From: Cloeon dipterum
Taxonomy: Eukaryota; Arthropoda; Insecta; Ephemeroptera; Baetidae
Assembly (NCBI RefSeq): GCF_949628265.1
Contig: NC_088786.1
Span: 24,573,681-24,637,680, forward strand
DNA: 64,000 nt
Direction: 5' to 3'
Made by a program: the position numbers and the translations under genes
The notes under the pieces: generated by a model
What the model was told of the DNA's origin: nothing
Seen by the model: the letters and a program-made list of their open reading frames with translations, nothing else
Databases searched by the model: none
In this document: piece after piece, positions 1-11,341 of the stretch
Layout of the letters: each line of letters starts with the position of its first letter
Position numbering within the stretch: position 1 is the first letter of the stretch

Positions 1-34
1 TAGCATGATAGATTTAAAAGAAAGCTGTAAATAC

Positions 35-1818
35 CTTAGCCTTATCGTCTTTAATGAAGCTCAATTTCAATCGAGCCATCCACAGTTCAGCACACTTTGG
101 GTTTCTGTCAGTTGCCATCGACAGCACTTCGTCAATTTTTGCTTCGTCATCATCCAGCATATCAACCTGAAAATTACTTTAAAACTACTGCGAAAGTGTG
201 ATACTCATTGAACATTTACGTAGTGTTTGTAGAATTCAGCCGGCAGCTTGGCCTGAATGTGAGCGCTCTCAAGGGCTTCTTTCAGCTGCCTGTTCAGTAG
301 GTTCGGGTACCTCTTCCCAACACCGTTCTCTTCCGACTTTTCAATCAAATCCAACCACATGTTGATAAACTGACTCCAACTGTCCTCATCATTGATATTG
401 TGAGCGGCAGTTTCCAAAATTTCGAACGCGTATCTGCAATTAAGTATTAGACAAGCACTCAGAGCAATATGGTTAAAATCTCACTTGATCTGGCGTTTTG
501 AAGGCTGCAGCTCAGGATTCTTTTGTCTTGTGTAGTACAGCCTGATATTGAATCTACCCTCTAGAGTGTAACTTTCCAACTCCAATTGCGCCAAGGTTTT
601 CCACGTCAGGAAATCGTCGGAAAATTGTTTCATCAACTGTCTGCAAAAGTATATTTCTTATTTTTTTTACCAAACAAGCAAATCGTTCGTGCCGCGGAAA
701 AAGTCCAATCTTGAACTTTTTCACACGGCACAAACGAAATTTTCCGAAGTAGCTACCTTTTGATGATTTTTTGGAGTTCAGTGGCGAATTCAAAATCAAG
801 GGCGATTTTCAGCGCAGCACAAAGGTATTTGCAAGAGTCCAGCTTCTCAATAGCACACTGGTACATGACAAACCCTAACTCGCCTTTCATGATCTCGTCA
901 CCTAGAGAAAAGGCGAATTAAGAATTGAATTTAATATTTTGTCTCCTCCAATATTGCATACCATCTAGGTTCGGTGCTGTTTTATTTAGAGTTGCTCGTC
1001 TAATCTCCTCAAGCCGCAGGTCACTTGCGCCCTTCAACTCAAGCCACAGGGCCTGCAATAAGAAAATAATTTAAAATGATGATTTTGTACAGTTGACTTG
1101 CATTACTTCCAAGTAAATTAACTCTGATTTTGGATGGTGGCGCATTCCTGAGAGAAGGAAAGCTCGAGCTCCTTTGATGTTGTTGCACTCAAGGTATTCC
1201 CAGTGGGCTGCAAGCTGCCACATTTCTTCCTTGCTACCGTGAAACTTTAGCATTCTCTCCAGATTCCGACTGACCTCAGAGTATCTGGCCTGTAGTTAAC
1301 CTTTAGTAATTTGGACTTTAAATCATAAAACGAGCTTACTTCAGCTTTGCAAAACTTGACGTAGGTGAACCACATTCTGGCGTCTTGTGGGAATTTGTTG
1401 ACGGCGAAATCAAGCAACTTAGTGATTCTGTTCACAATGAAGCGGCACAGCTCCTTCTTAATCTTTGTAGTTTTGCCAGATGTCTTGAAATTCTGTAGAG
1501 ATTCGAATTCAGTCGCTTCTTTAGAACAGCAAAACTTTATTGGCATACCTTCAGTTTCAGACGCAGCAGCCTGAGTAAATCTACCTCGTACTGAATGTAT
1601 TGCAGGTAATCCTCTTTCCCTTTTACCCTCTTGTGCAGCTTGTATTCCAGGTCTTTTCTTTTGATTGTGATATCTCTAAAATGGAATGGTTGATAAAAAT
1701 AGTTTTAAATTAATTTTGAAATTTACCTGATCTCATCTAATCCAAAGAGTTCGAACTTGGCATACTGCTCCAGTTCGGGCCGCATTTCTTCCATGCGGAG
1801 CTGAATAAACTCTGCCAT
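35..1818 (-). CDS. UTP6: UTP6, U3 snoRNA-associated protein 6 homologue (5' part, continues off the left edge)
   Basis: Component of the small-subunit processome that matures 18S rRNA in the nucleolus; built of HAT (half-a-TPR) helical repeats. Coding exons in transcript order: 1727-1818, 1549-1675, 1340-1492, 1098-1289, 962-1052, 757-901, 485-640, 220-433, 35-166; all have GT-AG borders and keep one frame, giving about 434 residues. The protein opens MAEFIQLRMEEMRPELEQY, the typical UTP6 start, followed by LEYKLHKRVKGKEDYLQYIQ and HAT motifs such as ARMWFTYVKFCKAE and MWQLAAHWEYLE. UTP6 is usually near 600 residues, so the last quarter lies outside; the final exon here ends in a normal donor (GT at 34-33). 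The ATG at 1818 is the only one giving the family N-terminus. A read-through of the donor at 219 would hit a stop at 205, so that apparent end is intronic. Introns are 40-70 bp. Confidence 0.93.
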
Positions 1819-3177
1819 TTTTTATCACCGAGTTTATCTAGGCTTCGAGTAAAATGGCAAGGGGAGCAGTCAACTCCACTAATGGGAAATCAAGGACTCT
1901 AACGAAAGGCAAAATAATCAAATTGCAAGTTGCAGACGCAATTACACGTGCGTTCAGTGCGTTGTGCGTTTGGAACACCGGCTGTTTTTGTTTTGTTAGT
2001 GTTCCCCACCACTCATCACCATCTGATGCCGTGATTGGCTATAATAGGCTGGGAGAGCAGTGAAGCTTTAAGCGCGAAGGTTTGAACAAGGAAAAAGGCA
2101 AACTTGCTTGAAAATGAGTGCCAATAACAGAACAAGGAGTAGAAAGATCCTGAAAAAATGATTTTTTTTATTTGTTATTTCTGTTTTAAAAAGAGTTTAG
2201 AACAAGATAAAATGTGCCGCGTAAACTTGACGTTTTATAGTTTATGAACGCTCAAATCTCAAATTTTGAAAACTTTCCACAGCTTTAACACTTTTTAAGT
2301 TAAAAATCTTTAAACTTTTTTAAACTATAAGATTGTCAAATATTTTATAAATAGAATAATTTTTTTAAATCGAAAACATTTTGACGAATTACTTAGGGTT
2401 ACAAAGGGTTGGTTTTATTTTCCGCAACTATCAGTGCTAAATCAAAAATTGTTTCAAATTCGGAAAACTGATCGATAAAATGCGGAATGTTTTGCATACA
2501 CGATAAAATTTTCCTCTGCCCAATTTCCAGGAAAAGCCGGCTGAAAAGTTGATACAGTCTTATCAAGAAAGTTATGCAGCCCGCAAAAAATATTTTAAGA
2601 TAGGTATTTTATTATATTGAAAGTCCAGGATTTAATATATTATTGAGGTAGCACGGCGTACTTTTGCAAACTATAATAAAATTATGTTTCATAAATAGAA
2701 TTTGTTAAGCAAGATCTAGAAAGGTTGAGGCAGCGATTGAATTAAAATTTAAAAGATTATTTTAAGTGTGAGATGGTATTGAATTTTAGAAAAAATTCTA
2801 CTTTCAATTAGCAGACTTTTTATTTTCTCTTGATCCAAAATGTAAGTTTCCAAATCAATACAACATAGGAATCTTTCATTGATAATGCGTTAACAGAATT
2901 TATTTCATAACTTGAACAAAGGAATCTACACTGGAGAAGTGGTGCGGATTATACATCTCTGCTTACTTGGTATTTATTTGAAGTTTGCACATATCCCATA
3001 TCACAAAAAGTCTATTTACACCAGTCAACAGAAGACTAGTTTACTGCACACTGATATGTTAACACAATTTCAAACATAAATGTCCATCGGAAAAGCCACT
3101 TTCGATAATATACTTAATAAAAACACTCTAGCGTAGGTTTAAAGTATAAAAGTATTTCGTTAATGTTTCTCGATGCG
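1819..3177. other. intergenic: UTP6 promoter side and BCOR-like 3' flank
   Basis: AT-rich DNA between two minus-strand genes. The right part should hold the 3' untranslated region of the BCOR-like gene and the left part the UTP6 promoter. An open frame at 1854-2063 on the plus strand resembles nothing and is judged chance. I see no RNA gene or repeat. Confidence 0.6.
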
Positions 3178-6100
3178 TCATCTTTTCTGTTTCTGCCCTG
3201 CAGATGCGAGGAGTTTTGTCAACTCCTTATCAACTTTGATCAGAACAATGCTACTTTTCAATTTATTCGGATCCGGATTCCAGTTGGCGCCTAGAATGTG
3301 TGAGCAACGAGCGTTCTCAAAAAACTCGGCTTTGCTCATCTCCTTGGTGGCAACCTCACTTTTCAGGGACTTCTTCAGCCAGTCTTGCGAATGTCCAAGG
3401 TGAGAGCATACTTCGCTCAAGATCATGTAATTGTCTGATTCGCCGCGCACCCAAAATGTGGCAGGTTGTGAGAAGGGGGAACAGTTTCCAGGACCCTAAA
3501 AGTACACAAGAATGTAAAAAAAAACTATTTTTCCCGCAAAGCGAGAGTTTTACCATCAAAGGGGTCAGATCTTCAAACTCTGGCTCCTCTTCCTTGAGTG
3601 ATGCACACTCAGAGATGGGAGCGTCATCAAACACATCAAATCCATTATCTTCAGGCTCTGTTTCATCAGAATGTAAATAACAAATTCTCAAAGATGCCAT
3701 AGGAAACAATTACCTAAGTTAACATAAAATTTAAAATCCCAAGCGGTTGAAGGTTTGCCTTGGACATCGTTGAGGTGCTCACTCAGCAAAATCTGCGCAT
3801 CTGGAGTGCCAAGGTCCATGGACGTTTGGTTGGAGTAGTTGAAGAGCAGAGGGTCTGCGCCATAGCTGAGCAGCAGGCGCATCAGTTCAATGTGGCCACA
3901 CTCTGAAGCCTCGTGCAACGGTCTGCAGATAATTTTGGGGCGTGAGTTAGAGTTTGGTGCACTGCAATATCTGTGGCTAGCCTACCTTATCCCTCCCTGA
4001 GCGCTGCTGTCGACCAGAGCTCCATACATGAGCAGCAGCCGCGCCATACTCAAGTGCCCTCGAGCGCACGCAACGTGAAGAGGCGTGTAGCCGGCGTTGT
4101 CTTTTGAGGACGGGTCCATGCCCAATGACTCAAGGCAGTAAGCAGCCACATCCTGAAAAGAAATTCAATTAAAATGAAATTTAATTTGGTTGAAGTACAT
4201 TAAAAGAAAAAACAAGCGCGTTTTATTTGTACCCTATATTCATTTAATTCAAAAGAAATTTCAATTCCATTTTAAATTTTCCAACACATAAATTTGGATA
4301 GAAGTCAACTGAATAAATTGATTTTGACGATCAGAGAACCAGATGAAGCAAATATTAATTTCAAATTGATTAAAGCCGTTCAAGCTAATCATATTACGCT
4401 CTTTGTTAAATTGAGGAAATGAATGTTTAGATAACAGGCTCATTTAAAAACAAAAGAGATTTAATATAGACGAAAAACTTACATTTCTGCAGGTTCTAGC
4501 TGCGCGGTGTAGAACAGTCTCTCCAAGTCCTTTGTTTACCACCCAACTTCGCACCTCGTTAGCAATTTCCTCTAACGACTTTTGCTTGTTGGAAGACGAT
4601 CTCTGATAACAAAATATATTCATTAGAAAACTCAATAGATTTTTAAGCATCCTTGCTCAAGAGAAAAATATGAAAATATAATGCACTGCTCATAATCTAC
4701 CCTGAGCAAAAAGCTCACCTTTTTTGTGGTAGTTGTGCTGCTGGTTTCGCTACCTTCCTTCTTTTTCTTCTTTTTCCGCAAATAGTCAAACCCTGACGAC
4801 CTGAGCTTTCTTCTTGTCTTAATTGGCGATTTCTTGACTTTCTGCGGACTATCTCCAGATTTCTCCTTGTCCATGATATCCCTCCTTCGCAGATGTTTCT
4901 TAGAGTTGAGCAGGATCCTGTTGCTCCGGTGTTGAGCTGCACTGCGTAAGTGTCTCCTGTCCATGTTTCCGCTGAGTCGAGAACTGCGTCTTCTTTGTCT
5001 CAGTCCCTTTCTCAGGGGTGAACAGATTTTCTTCGGTTCTCCCTCAGTCTGATCTGGCACTGACTTGGTTGTTCTTTTTTCTGGGGCGGTGGTTTCAGCG
5101 GCCTTGTTTTTCAGTTTGTTCGCCAGCTTTTTCAACACCTCCTGGCTGACCTTTTCATTCTTCTTTCTCGGTCTTCCAGGCATGGAGGAGGAGCTGTCCG
5201 AGAGCTCAACATCACGGATGGCCTTTTTCACTAATAATTCTTCAACTTTTTTGGTCTTTAAACTGGAATCACTACAAGGAGAGTCGGTCACTCCTCGGCG
5301 CTTTTTGGTTGGTGTTGGCGGATCAGAGTTTGGTCCCGAATGAACTCTAATTAGCGTTTTGGGCATGCGAAGCGACTCTTTAAACCTGACCAGTTCATTT
5401 TCCCAACCAGGGTAAAAACCATTGTCCATAGAATTTTCACTAATGCTCTTGTCAGGCTTCTCAGCTGCTAGTTTTGTGGATTTCTTGTTAGGCTTATTCT
5501 TTTCTTTCACTGGTTTCTCTTTGGCACGCTTGATTTTAAGTTTCTGGTCTAAGTTAGAGTCTTTTTTATTTGCAACACTTTTTCCTTTCGAATTTCTTGT
5601 TTTCCTAGCTACTGGCGACGGACTTCTAGAAACTGTTTTTGATCTCTTCCCGCTTCTTCTGGTTCGTCTCTTTGGCTGAGAGCTGTCTGAAGAGGAATCC
5701 GACTCATCATCATCATCATCATCATCATCATCAATATTCTCGTCTACTTCATCCTCGTCGTCACTGCTGATAATCCCTAACTTTCTTTTCCTTCCAACCT
5801 TTGCTTTTTTGCCACCCTTGTTTCTCCTAGTGTTGTATGTCCTTCCTTTGTTTCTGGGGTTCCTCAGTCTACCTGCGACCGATTTTCCCACGTCATCAGA
5901 CCAGTCTGATTCTTCTGAAGAAGAACTTTCCTCAGACGACTCAGAACTTGAGGACTGCAACAATCCTCTATGGACTTGTCTCTCAGCAAGGGTTAGCTCT
6001 TCTTCGTAGTCTGACTCTGAAGAACTGGGGGCTGGAAGTTTTTTCTTCAGTCTTGCAGGTACTGCATCAGCGCTAGAGTCAGACAGAACACTCTTTTCTT

Positions 6101-9100
6101 CATCCTCCTGCAGTTTATCGAGAAGCACTGAAGGTTTTAGCACAGGCTCCAATTTAATTTTCTTGTCTGTCAGTCCAAGGAGCAAATCACTTTCACTCGT
6201 GGTTTTGATAACTGATTCGATAAGTTCATTCTCCTCCTTCATTTGGGCTTCAAGCTTGATGATTTTGGCTTTCATCTTGTCTTCCTGCACCTGTTTGCGC
6301 TTTCTGGCAGCTTGGAAACTGTGTTGTGCAGTCCTAATGCACTTGCTGACTTTGGTTTCTAGGCTGGTGACTAAGTTGCTGCACACACTGTCCCATTCAG
6401 GATCTGGCTCAGGCTGCTCGACGAGTGGCAATGCGGGTGCTTCTGAGAATGGCTGAAAACAAATTTAAAAATCAAATTATAATCTAGTTTTCAGACACTG
6501 TCTTTACACTATTTGTAGTTAAAATTAAGAAGAATTTATAACAACAAATTTTTACACTTTGGGACAATGGGAACGCAAACATATTAGTGCAATATAATAA
6601 AAAGTTAATAAACGTATTTTTCAGAGCTTTTATCAAGTTTACGCGGGCATGAAACTGATAAAAATAATTGCGGCATGACAGCGACAAATAAACAATATTA
6701 GCCACGTGAGACGAAATCAATTATTCTTAAAATTAATCACCTAGTTTCGGCGCAGACAAAATTTAAAATTATAAAAACAAAAGAGATATTATTGATTGCG
6801 AATATTTCCATGTTTGATATTTTTCATTAACCCAAATACAAAAATTCTTACAAACTACGTCTCTAACGTCTAACACGTCGTTGTGAGTGGTGTACCTTGT
6901 TCCTTGGATTACAATATGTTTTGTAAATTAAGATCGACAAATAATAGTTGAATTTCCTAGCAAGTGTATGAGTCAAAACAAGACATCCAGAATTCAACAG
7001 CTTGGAACTAAGATTGGGCAGGTCTAGATGAAAATATGTTTCTGTTTACTTTCAAAAAATATTTTTTTCGTATCTGTTTGACTTTTGTTGTGGATCGTTT
7101 AGAATCACTGTTTTCACACACATTGGCACTTGTCTTATTTAATAAAATATAAATTTTAAAAAATTAAACATTGCACATGCGTTATTGCTGACTGATTCCC
7201 ATAACGCACGCGCTGTTTGTGCACAATAGAAAAATAAAAATTATGCGCTTTCCTGTTTGCAGAGATGCGCTTTTGGTAGATCTTGAAGAAATGGGCATCT
7301 TTCATTAAATGAAAATGATGCTCACACTTCCAGCTTATGCATTCTTTGCTAGTTGATCAACAAGATTAAAAAAATAATAACAACTACTCAATATGTGTCT
7401 GATTGTTGTAAATATTATTGATTGATGTCGCAACCTAAACAAATATTTCCTTAGTAAACCTAAAATGGGCGTGGATCTGTTTTTCCCTAACTCACTGCGT
7501 GGTTTCATTGACAACTATTACTTGATCAAAATGACTCACTGGTGTGTCTGCATTAGGAGCTTTTCTGTTCTTTCTAAGGTCGCTGACCGACGTTGGACCA
7601 CTGGTCTCTGGATCACTGTCAGGGAAGTCAAACACAGAAGTTTCAGTGGAGCTTCTGGTGTCTGAAACCTTCCTCGACGACACCGGTGCAGCAATCTTGT
7701 CCTTCCTGCACATGCAGGGCGCTCCTTCGGGGCAGTTGCGACACTTCTGGCAAATACAGCCTTGGTGAGAACATCGGCCACAATAGGAAGCCGTGGGACT
7801 CAGCAATTGGGTCTGCTGGAAGTCGCCACCGAGCTGCAGGTGCAAAGAAAACAAAACCAAAATAGCATTCAACTACGGTAAATGAAACCACACACTTCTA
7901 CCATCGTTTCGATAAAACGGATAACTCAGTTTAAAGAACTAAGGGGACGCCGTTAAAGAGCGAGAGAAAGAGAAATAGAGAGAAATAATTGTGCGACTTG
8001 ACGGACCTGTTTCAGTTCTGCCTTTGTCCTGATTCTGGAGGCCGCGAGATCAGCCAGCCCGTCCAGGTCAGGAGTTAGCTGCTGAGGAGTGAGCGGGTAC
8101 GAAACTTGGCTGGGGCAGGGAATCTCACTATGTTGCTTCGGCGCAGTCAACTTGGCTGGTTGCTGGGGAGGATGAGGAGCGGTCGGCACTTGCATTCGAA
8201 TTCCTTGCTGCTGTTGCTGCTGCTGCTGTTGATTCGCAGCAGCCTCCTGAAATGGAAAAATAATTTTAACTGTCAGCCAGGTGGACCAAATAAAAATGGC
8301 ATGCTATTAATTATTCGAAATGAAGAGTTTTGCATTTTGCTGTGGACTTACAGCAAGCAATCTCTGTTGGTTGGCATTCTTAGTTTCAAGACTATTTCGC
8401 AAAATGCTGAGTACCCGTTTGTCAGCAGCCAGGTTGTTGTGCTTCGGCATGGGAATGGGAAGTTGAGGGGACTGATTGACCTTCTGGTAATACTGGTAGT
8501 TCATTTGCTGGTACATCATCTGCTGATTGTTGCTGGTGGGAGGGTGGTGGTTGTACTGGGCCACATTCTCCTACAATTTTGAATCAACGATGAATTTGAA
8601 TATTTTAACTGGGGCAGCAGACGTACCATTTTGGATGGCAAAAAGTGGTGGAAGGTGGGCAAACTCTGTTGCTGGGGGTGCTGTTGTGCCTGAGAGGGTT
8701 GATGCTGGTACTGGTAATGGGGCGTGTGGTTCTGCTGGGAAGGCGACGGTTGCCGATGGTTGCTTAGTGTCGCAGGAGAGTGATTAGTATGGTGTGGTGA
8801 GGGTGAATGAGGCACTGCTTGCTTGGCCGGCTGAGGACCAAATTTGTGCTCTAAGCTGAGCAAGGAAGACACAGCCATCGCCTCTCTGGCCTTTTCAGAT
8901 TCGTTTGAATTGCTAGAAGATTTATAATTGAAGAGAATGACATCACAAATCAATCTTAAATTACTTAGGAATTCGAAATGAAGGCCGGTGATAATTGGGC
9001 ATGATTTCTTGAGACCGCAGCAGCGTGGGTAGACTCAGGTCCACCCTGGCCTGTTCACTGGGTGGGGGAGGCTGCACCAGTCGGGGAGGCTGAGTGGTGT

Positions 9101-11341
9101 CGGCTCTGACCATTTCCGGGGCAGCAGAGCCCCCGAGCAGTCTGACCGCTGCCTCGTCATCGTGGGTCGAATCCGCACTACGGCGGATCGTCCTCACTGA
9201 TAGGTCGAGAGGCGAGTCTCTTTTTGGTCCTAAGCGCTGCTTTTGCGCCGGTGGTGGTGCGAATTTAGGTGGCTGAAACATTCATCACTAAGTGAGCTAA
9301 TATGCTGGAAACATTATTTGTCTGTATTGCAGTTATGACTTGGATGGCTAAAATGGTGACTCACGTACATAATAAGATAGCGGGGGAAAAAATTGAAAAG
9401 AGATTAAAGAAATATTACCATCTATGTCAAATAGAAACCATCATCAATGATGAATTGCTGAGTATTAGTTCCATTAAATATAAACAAATAAGGAAAATTT
9501 TGTCCACCGGATTTAAAAATAAATGATGAGGATAGACATTATGTTAATTTACATTTAACTTATGTATGATAAAGATTAGCTTGTTAGTTGGCAGCCCTAA
9601 TTAAAGAAACTTGTCGCCAAAAATGTAGCAAAAATGTGTAAAAAGGTCACAAACGAGTTGCGAAAATGCTGCATTAACGTTAACACAATATAGCTGCGAA
9701 ATTTCGTTTAATTGTTACCTGGAGGGATTGTTGCTGTCGTTGTTGTGGAGGTTGACTATGGTTTTTCTGCTCTGATACGTGGTTGACTACGCTAGGCCTG
9801 GCGGCCTGCTGCTGCTGCGACAACTGTCGCTGCTGCTGCTGCTGCTGCTGACTGAAAGAGCTCATCCACGAGGTTGGGGTGTGCATGGTCGGGTAATTGG
9901 GGGTGGTGGCTGTGGCGCTCGCGACAACATGGGATGCTGCCGTCGCAGAGGTGGAGGGATAGGAGGAGTAGTAAAGCTTGCTCGTGGGGTAGCCTTGGTA
10001 TTGCTGGGCGAACGAGTTTCTATCCAGGGGGCTGATCTGGGGGTACCTGCTGGACAGATTGTTTGCTCTTTAGTTAGTGCGCCTCCAGATTTTTTTGCTA
10101 CAGCTTTCCATTCTTTGCAGCTCTTTTTGCTACAGCGGTCAGTGTGATCAGGGGATCGGAATTTAAAAGCGAGCAAGCTCTCGGCATACAACGCTATGGC
10201 TGGTAGGAATTCGGGGAATCCTTACTCGGAAATCGATCTCACAATCGGCTAGTTCGAGAGGTAAATGAGATACCTAGCCAAGTCAATGGAGCTTGCTTCC
10301 AGCTGAGCCTAATATTATTATATTAGGTCTGTATGCCACCACAAAACAAATTTTACGAAAAATCGATTTCAGCTATTTCAACATCTCTGATAATTTCGTA
10401 ATCATTACTGTAAACATTGGTTAATTATTACGAACTTCTACATTATTTATGAAACGAAGATAAGTATAAAAGAACTCCTTAAAATATGAATGGATAATTT
10501 GGTGACTGTGAGCAAAAACATATTTGCTGCTGATTTGAATTTTAAGGCAAATATCGTTAAATTGAGTAAGAGAATTAGCTGCTTCTTGTTAATGTGAGCG
10601 ATATTGCGTTCCCACAACAAAGTAATAGAGACTTGTTTGAATCATTTAAATCACAATTAGGCCGCACTGAGCGTAAGATCGACCGTGCCAACTCCAGGCT
10701 CCAGACAAAAGGCAGGCAAATTAAATTTACCTAGACATGTTGTGGTTAGTCATGGAGGCCGCCGGGGCGGACGACGACAGCTTTGCCGTTGAGGAAGCAC
10801 TGTTAGCAGTCTTGGCTATGGCCACCGGCTGCACCTTGGACGTTTCGAACACCTGCGGAAGCCCCCTTGAATTGAATTGGGGGTACGTCTGCTGGTTGGG
10901 CTTGTAGTAGGCTGGCGAGGGTGACGAAGACGGCGGCAGCGACGTCAGCCCCTTGGCCGGCGGCTGCTGCTGGTGGTAGAAGGAGGCAGGCACAGCCGGT
11001 GACTTGCTCTGCTGTGGCGGCGCCGCGTACGGCGACGCCTTTCCGGCGCTCGGCGGCGTGTACGGCGGGGTCCGACTCGACACCGGAGGGTAAGAACCTA
11101 GTTTGGCGCCGGTGGACGACGGGAAAGTGGCCGCAGAGCCCGGCGGCGCCCATCTATACTCAGTCTTGGCTTGCGGAGGAATGAAGACCTGGTGCTGCGG
11201 TGGTGGCGCCGATTGCGAGGTTGCGACCGGCGGCGCCGCAGGCGCCTGCGGACCCGGGCCGCCCCCGGGATCACCCTGCTGCGCCGACGGCAGCCCCTGG
11301 AAGTATTGCCGTGTGCCTTCCAGGATGTTTGAGTAGTTCAT
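3178..11341 (-). CDS. BCOR: BCOR/BCORL1-like Polycomb (PRC1.1) corepressor, complete coding region
   Basis: Transcriptional corepressor; in vertebrates the C-terminal PUFD domain pairs with the PCGF1 RAWUL domain in the non-canonical PRC1.1 complex. Coding exons: 10731-11341, 9719-10046, 8965-9272, 8627-8912, 8352-8570, 8007-8246, 7540-7833, 4719-6452, 4483-4602, 3986-4152, 3714-3922, 3554-3657, 3178-3495; 1645 aa, all phases agree. Residues 1-660 are Pro/Gln/Ser-rich and disordered with poly-Gln; PLDLS (CtBP-binding type) at 334-338; eight clustered cysteines at 682-706; a 578-residue exon that is acidic and basic by turns; ankyrin repeats at about 1367-1470 (TPLHVACARGHLSMARLLL, PLHEASECGHIELMRLLLSY); PUFD at about 1525-1640. 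The ankyrin-to-LNDVQG-to-PUFD order matches vertebrate BCOR. A TTTCAG acceptor lies 5 nt upstream of the ATG, so a non-coding first exon exists elsewhere. Larger introns (6453-7539, 9273-9718, 10047-10730) show nothing recognisable. BCOR and BCORL1 cannot be told apart here. Confidence 0.93.
5704..5732 (-). repeat. GAT trinucleotide run coding for poly-Asp
   Basis: A pure CAT/ATG-type triplet run on the plus strand, read as Asp codons inside the large exon of the BCOR-like gene. It sits in an acidic tract before basic Arg/Lys-rich sequence. Likely length-polymorphic. Confidence 0.85.
7708..7782 (-). other. eight-cysteine cluster in the BCOR-like protein
   Basis: Residues 682-706 carry the spacing C-x2-C-x4-C-x-C-x2-C-x2-C-x5-C-x-C, lying between disordered regions and followed by Arg/Lys. 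This is dense enough to bind zinc. I do not recall an equivalent in vertebrate BCOR. It shares CGxC and CxxC steps with CXXC fingers but not their full pattern, so I leave it unassigned. Confidence 0.7.
8205..8230 (-). repeat. CAG/CAA repeat coding for poly-Gln
   Basis: Eight consecutive glutamines encoded by mixed CAG/CAA codons at the start of exon 8007-8246 of the BCOR-like gene. Confidence 0.85.
9198..9212 (-). other. PLDLS motif (CtBP-binding type) in the BCOR-like protein
   Basis: The PxDLS consensus binds the CtBP corepressor; BCORL1 is known to contact CtBP in this way. Here it is residues 334-338, in the context KRDSPLDLSVRTIRR, in otherwise disordered sequence. Confidence 0.7.
9806..9850 (-). 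repeat. CAG repeat coding for interrupted poly-Gln
   Basis: Two glutamine runs (seven and four) separated by RQLS, encoded mostly by CAG, in exon 9719-10046 of the BCOR-like gene. Confidence 0.85.

Noticed and set aside
1854-2063. 69-codon open frame divergent from UTP6
   Set aside because: No motif, no splice continuation and no similarity; it overlaps the likely UTP6 promoter.
7708-7782. Canonical CXXC zinc finger in the BCOR-like protein
   Set aside because: Cysteine spacing does not give the CGxCxxC-x4-CGxCxxC core and the second half is absent; kept only as an unassigned cysteine cluster.
9302-9526. 74-codon open frame on the plus strand within a BCOR-like intron
   Set aside because: Lys/Ile-rich AT-driven frame with no similarity, located in an intron of a gene on the other strand.
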